A stretch of DNA of 64,000 bases, taken from Girardinichthys multiradiatus. Its lineage: Eukaryota; Chordata; Actinopteri; Cyprinodontiformes; Goodeidae. This document shows positions 59,926 through 64,000 of this stretch, in pieces. The stretch spans positions 23,537,320 through 23,601,319 of the forward strand of contig NC_061798.1 in assembly GCF_021462225.1 (NCBI RefSeq). The letters run 5' to 3'. Numbering within the stretch: the first letter of the stretch is position 1; every line of letters begins with the position of its first letter. Under the pieces are notes generated by a model. That model searched no databases and was not told the origin of the DNA. It saw only the letters and a list, made by a program, of their open reading frames with translations. Made by a program: the position numbers and the translations under genes.

Positions 59926-61972
59926 GTAAAAGAACACTAGAATAAAACACAAAAGAATGAACTAATAAAGAAAAGCATAAGGAAATGAACCAAAGATAGC
60001 AAGACCATAATAACATAATTAACAGCAAAGAAATGGTCAAAATACACACACAGAAGAAAATCAGAAACACCCCAGGATTGTGGCAGTTTTGTGGCTTGTT
60101 TGTATCCCTCACAGCTGTTTTAGTTTAGGGAAACAACTCACCTGTTTTCCATCCAGCAATGTCCAACCTTAGTATTTATTAGAGATGCACAGATCAGAAT
60201 GTTCAGGCAAATCTTTAATCTTCGGTTTTGTGAAAATAATACCAGTTAAGCCAGATCTAATTTCTCCTTAAGGACAGCAAAAAAATGCATTTAAAAAATC
60301 TCTTCTAAAAGCGGTAACTAATTATTCATATTAGGAAGAGAGGAGAAACCATAAAATGCAGTTGAGAGCCCAGTCACTGTAAAATAGGGTTTCATTGTTT
60401 TCTGACAAATGATCATAAAGTTGACATTTAAAACTTGCTTCAGCATACAACATGTTATGGTTAGCATAACACAATAGGCTGAGGTTTGGTGCTTTCACTG
60501 ATGAAGAATTGTATGGTCACCTCCAGTCAGTGCTGGTTGGTCTAAAAAAATTTTTTTCCAGCTTCCTGTCATATTCTGTGTTCATCATTAACTGTAGCTG
60601 CCTGTTTGACCATCGCTGTTCCTTTGTTTATTTAGGTTGTTTATTGTTCTGTTTATTAAAAGATCAAACCAAACTCTTGTACCTGCCTCTGGCCTGCGTG
60701 CTCAGGGCAGCACACCACTTCCAAAAACATTTTTAGTTGTGCCTTTTAACTCTTGGTTTCAAAATGTACTCTGACCACTACACAGAACCCATTGCCCTTT
60801 CTTTCCTAAAAAAAAAGGGGTAACAGAACAGACTGCTCTAAGGCACTTCAAGGACACATGTCTTTATAACAGACCACTGGCAGAGTGGAAACAGAAAGAA
60901 AATTACCGTAGAAGACAATGTATTCTAAAGGTTAAGACGACAGTTAAAAAAGAACTGCACATAAACTTTATGGTAAAGGATAAGCGTCATCTATTTACTT
61001 TCTTGTCTGCATTGGAAGTGCTCTCTGAACAGATATGGAAGCATAATATTCCAAGATACAATTCTGTTGCAGCAGAGGTGATTTGAAAAAAGAAAAAAAA
61101 ATCTGTCATGATCTCTGCCCCCACAAATCTGAGGAAAGGCAGTAACTTTCAATTGCTCAGAATACTAGATGTGCACAATAGCTCAAAGAAAGAAATACTA
61201 TTGATCGAACCAACTTTCAGCTGGGCTTTGGAATACATTGTTGTCTACATGTCGTTTTATTTTTACAGTTTAGTTATAATAACGTTTTTTTAACATTTTC
61301 TGCATTTAGAGTATTTCCCCTCTGTCTTACATCAGCACAAATTAAGAGAAGCTAATTTTTGAGTGGGTTAGCTTAGATCTGTTTACAGTTGAGCTCATTT
61401 GATCACTATAACTGATTGCTGTGTTATACAAATACAAAAAGCTCACAGTTTAGAGTATAGTAAGTATGATATAGTTCCTTTTGACAGATGCATCCTTGTC
61501 ATATTGCTCTGGAGCCAAGGAAACTGTAAAAAAAACCATCTTAAAATGCTACAAAAATCACAGAAAAAAAATAAGAGAAAAGAAGCAGCTAAGAGAAAAA
61601 AGGAACAGAGAAATGTAAAAGTTCCACTGGGCGTGAATGTGAGACATTGTTGGAGCTGAAGGGTGAGAAGTGGAAATGTGAAGACCCGAGAGAAGCAGTA
61701 GGTGGGGAATGAGGACGGCGAATGTATGAATGGTAAATAGTGCTGGGTACCATGAAAGAAAGAAATGTTTTATCTGACAGGTGACAAATTACACATGCAG
61801 AAAAGAAGAGCAGACAGATGAGAAGATGTTTCGCAGAGGTTAGGAAGTTTTCTACAAAGGGATAAGATGCAAAAACAGAATCAGAAGGGCAAAAATTTAA
61901 ACAGATTTTTGCCCTTCTGGACCCACAATTCTTGCACAATATCCATTCAGCTGCATTATTTTTTGCGTACAG
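59926..61972. other. Unassigned sequence
   Basis: AT-rich with no gene recognised. A 15-bp hairpin at 61882-61919 is listed separately. Confidence 0.6.
61882..61919. repeat. 15-bp perfect inverted repeat (hairpin)
   Basis: CAGAAGGGCAAAAAT (61882-61896) and ATTTTTGCCCTTCTG (61905-61919) are exact reverse complements with an 8-nt loop. No associated gene. Confidence 0.95.
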
Positions 61973-62060
61973 TGTTGTGGTGGTTGGCACTGTTGCTTTG
62001 AAGTAAGAAGGTCTCCTGGTCAAATCTCCACAAGGGTTTTCACTGTGGGGTCTGCATTCT
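61973..62060 (+). mobile_element. SINE family 1, 5' head fragment
   Basis: GTGGTGGTTGGCACTGTTGC and GTAAGAAGGTCTCCTGGTCA match the tRNA-like head (A and B box region) of the SINE at 35476. The body is missing after about 62060. Confidence 0.65.
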
Positions 62061-62671
62061 CCACTCATGAAATTTATTGTCTTGTTTACAATTGTTTTAC
62101 AGTAAAAAGGCACAGAAAGTCATTCCAACACAAATACTTAAAAGCAATTGCACATTTAAGACATGAGAAAAGCCAAAGCCTCCCTGGTGGAGGGGTTTGA
62201 TTCTGGGGCTTATGTTGTCTGGGGCTTTAGTCCTTGCTATTATCTCCCATGGCAAATTGGCAGGTACCTAGAGCAACCCCTGGGGGAATGGGAGGCTTGT
62301 CGGCAAGCCATTGCTTGTTGCCTGAATTGCAACATCATCTGAATTTATGTATCAAAGCATGTGTTTCAAACTTTAATCTGATTTGTTTTTATTTAAAGAC
62401 CTTATCCCACCACTATGAACCTCCTTCATTATTTTGTGTATTATTTAGGAAATTTAGGAAATGGGAAACATAGATAACTACAATCAGGATAACATAAAGA
62501 TTTTTTAAGAGACTGGCTGGGAGTGATTAAGAAGAGGTTAAGATGAAGGAGATTCACTTTTTTATGGTTTCTACACAGGTTGTATTCCAATATTACCCAA
62601 TTCTCCAGACTTCTAGGAGTTATAAATTTTGTTATTTGTCTCAGTTTATATAGCAGTTTATATATTTTGGA
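62061..62671. other. Unassigned sequence
   Basis: No gene recognised on either strand. Confidence 0.55.
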
Positions 62672-62787
62672 CAGTCAGTCAGTCATTTTCTACCGCTTAT
62701 TCCATAGTGGGTCGCGGGGGAGCTGATGCCTATCTCCATCAGTCTATGGGCGAGAGGCAGGGTGCACCCTGGACAGGTCGCCAGAGC
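62672..62787 (-). mobile_element. SINE family 1, 3' fragment
   Basis: CAGTCAGTCAGTCATTTTCT, then CCATAGTGGGTCGCGGGGGA and CACCCTGGACAGGTCGCCAG, match the 3' body and tail of the family in minus orientation. Only about 115 bp is kept. Confidence 0.8.
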
Positions 62788-63072
62788 ATATTTTGGACAT
62801 TTAGGTGAATAAACATTTATCTAGGTATTTGCAGGTATTTAGTACCTGCAAATATCATAAAACCAACATGGACAGGAGGATGGAAAAGAGCCCTTTTTTT
62901 CATTTTTATGAACAAACTCAGACCTGCTGTTCTTAAAAAAATGTTTATTTTTTTATCTTCTTGATTATGAAATTAGCAAATTAAGTCGGGACACCGTTAA
63001 AAAAGGGCTTGTTTTGGGATTTTCACTGAGATTTTCTGATCAAGTGTGGTACTGTAGATTTATCAGTTAATT

Positions 63073-63297
63073 CAAATGGGGGGGAGTGGTGGCCTAGTGG
63101 TTAGAACAGGAGGTTTGTGTTCCAAAGGGGACACAAGGGGCCAGGTTTGTATCCCACAGATTATCACTTTGGCTCCCTGAGCAAGACCCTTAGCCCTTGA
63201 ATGCTCCGCACAATGGCAGGGATGGGTTAAATGCAGAGGACAAATTTCGTTGTAATGTACATGTGCAATGACCAATAAAGATGATTATTATTATTAA
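63073..63297 (+). mobile_element. tRNA-derived SINE (family 3)
   Basis: The head has AGTGGTGGCCTAGTGGTTAG (A box) and GGCCAGGTTTGTATCCC (B-box-like, about 63140). The middle has CTCCCTGAGCAAGACCCTTA and the 3' end CAAATTTCGTTGTAATGTAC and CAATAAAGATGATTATTATT. The 3' end resembles the tail of an L2-type LINE, which would supply its reverse transcriptase. Near full length. Confidence 0.85.
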
Positions 63298-64000
63298 ATA
63301 TGTCTATAACACAATTGGTTTTAACCTCAACTAGCATGGGTTCTGACCTCAGATGATCAACTCTCCAAGCACTCCACCCTATATTATCTACTATGCTGGG
63401 GAAGTAATTCTTATATTGTGGCTTATTGGGGAAATGTTTTTGACATCTAAATGTGAAAGGCCACTTTGCTCCCGTTGTGTCTCCATCTTGTACATGAAGA
63501 ACCGGGGTCACAGGTTGCACATAAGCTCTCTGGCAGTGGAAGGATATGAGGCTGTGATTGATGTGGGAATGCAGAGGGGTCAAGCAATACCCGCTCCATC
63601 ATAAGGTTAGACTTAATGTGTGATGCAATAAAATGTACAAACACAAGTGCCGCCTTCACTTGTGTATTTAATGTTCTCCTAGGTGAGCACATCTGTGTTA
63701 ACAGAGGCCTATACCACCTGTCGAGACATGCACCTTCCTCTTCAGACTGTCCATCAATCTTCCTTCATCAAGCTCTGACACATCAAATTCTCCCCTCTCT
63801 TTGCTCTCATTCTTTCCTCTGTTCCTATTTATCTGTACTTAAGCTATAGGCTCAAATTCTTACTGTTTATATGCCTCTCTTCTTTCTTTCCTTCCTTCCT
63901 TGTTGTTTCCCAAAAGTCAGGCAGTGTAATCAGATGAGATTGAAGAAATTCTTGTATTTCTATCTCACTGTTTCTCAACAGGAGGAAGCAGCTTTCGCAA
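63298..64000. other. Unassigned sequence
   Basis: No gene recognised. A (CTTC)n-type run is at 63880-63900. Confidence 0.55.

Noticed and set aside
63073..63150. tRNA gene
   Set aside because: tRNA-like head continues into a SINE body with a LINE-type tail; no acceptor stem.

Overview
The window looks like nuclear DNA of a teleost fish, probably a percomorph. The reasons are the AT-rich non-coding background, at least seven Tc1/mariner relics of fish type (several families), repeated copies of fish-style tRNA-derived SINEs, fragments of an APE-type LINE, and a Tf1/sushi-group Ty3/gypsy retrotransposon. I find no convincing host protein exon, tRNA, rRNA or CRISPR array. Every long reading frame that I could assign belongs to a mobile element. 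The rest is intergenic or intronic sequence.

Layout. 1-5676 is AT-rich and unassigned. 5677-6157 resembles a solo retroviral LTR and is followed by a Tc1 relic (6490-7055). 7105-10440 and 15868-17636 are two solo LTRs of one unusually long LTR family (about 1.8 kb each). The first is interrupted by a different 1.5-kb solo LTR (8019-9531). 19740-20300 holds a THAP-like zinc-finger relic and 20300-20870 a LINE fragment. 22110-23130 is a LINE 3' piece split by an insertion. 24285-27240 is a nest: a Tc1 relic is broken by a TIR element, which itself carries half of another Tc1 and a SINE. 29070-31527 is a decayed Sleeping-Beauty-like Tc1 next to, or invaded by, a nearly intact DD36E Tc1-type transposon (transposase 30473-31381).

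36615-38310 looks like the 3' end of a tyrosine-recombinase retrotransposon (Ngaro/DIRS-like): a decayed recombinase followed by a B1-A2-B2 arrangement of split direct repeats. 47349-52047 is a 3'-truncated gypsy element with 5' LTR, self-priming-type primer binding site, gag, protease, RT/RNase H and integrase. It is broken by a frameshift, a stop codon and a deletion. 52772-55989 is a GC-rich, strongly G-skewed 3.2-kb block that ends in a 15-A tail and is flanked by a perfect 13-bp target-site duplication. It was therefore retroposed as a unit, yet it shows no recognisable reverse transcriptase; this is the best candidate for something undescribed. 56465-58045 is a mosaic of SINE, LINE and Tc1 pieces, and the last 6 kb carries four more SINE pieces.

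The elements do not form a functional pathway. They record successive invasions: SINEs and SINE-like inserts probably moved by LINE machinery, LTR elements reduced to solo LTRs, and cut-and-paste elements nested in one another. All family assignments rest on motifs read by eye and remembered family features; no database search was possible.
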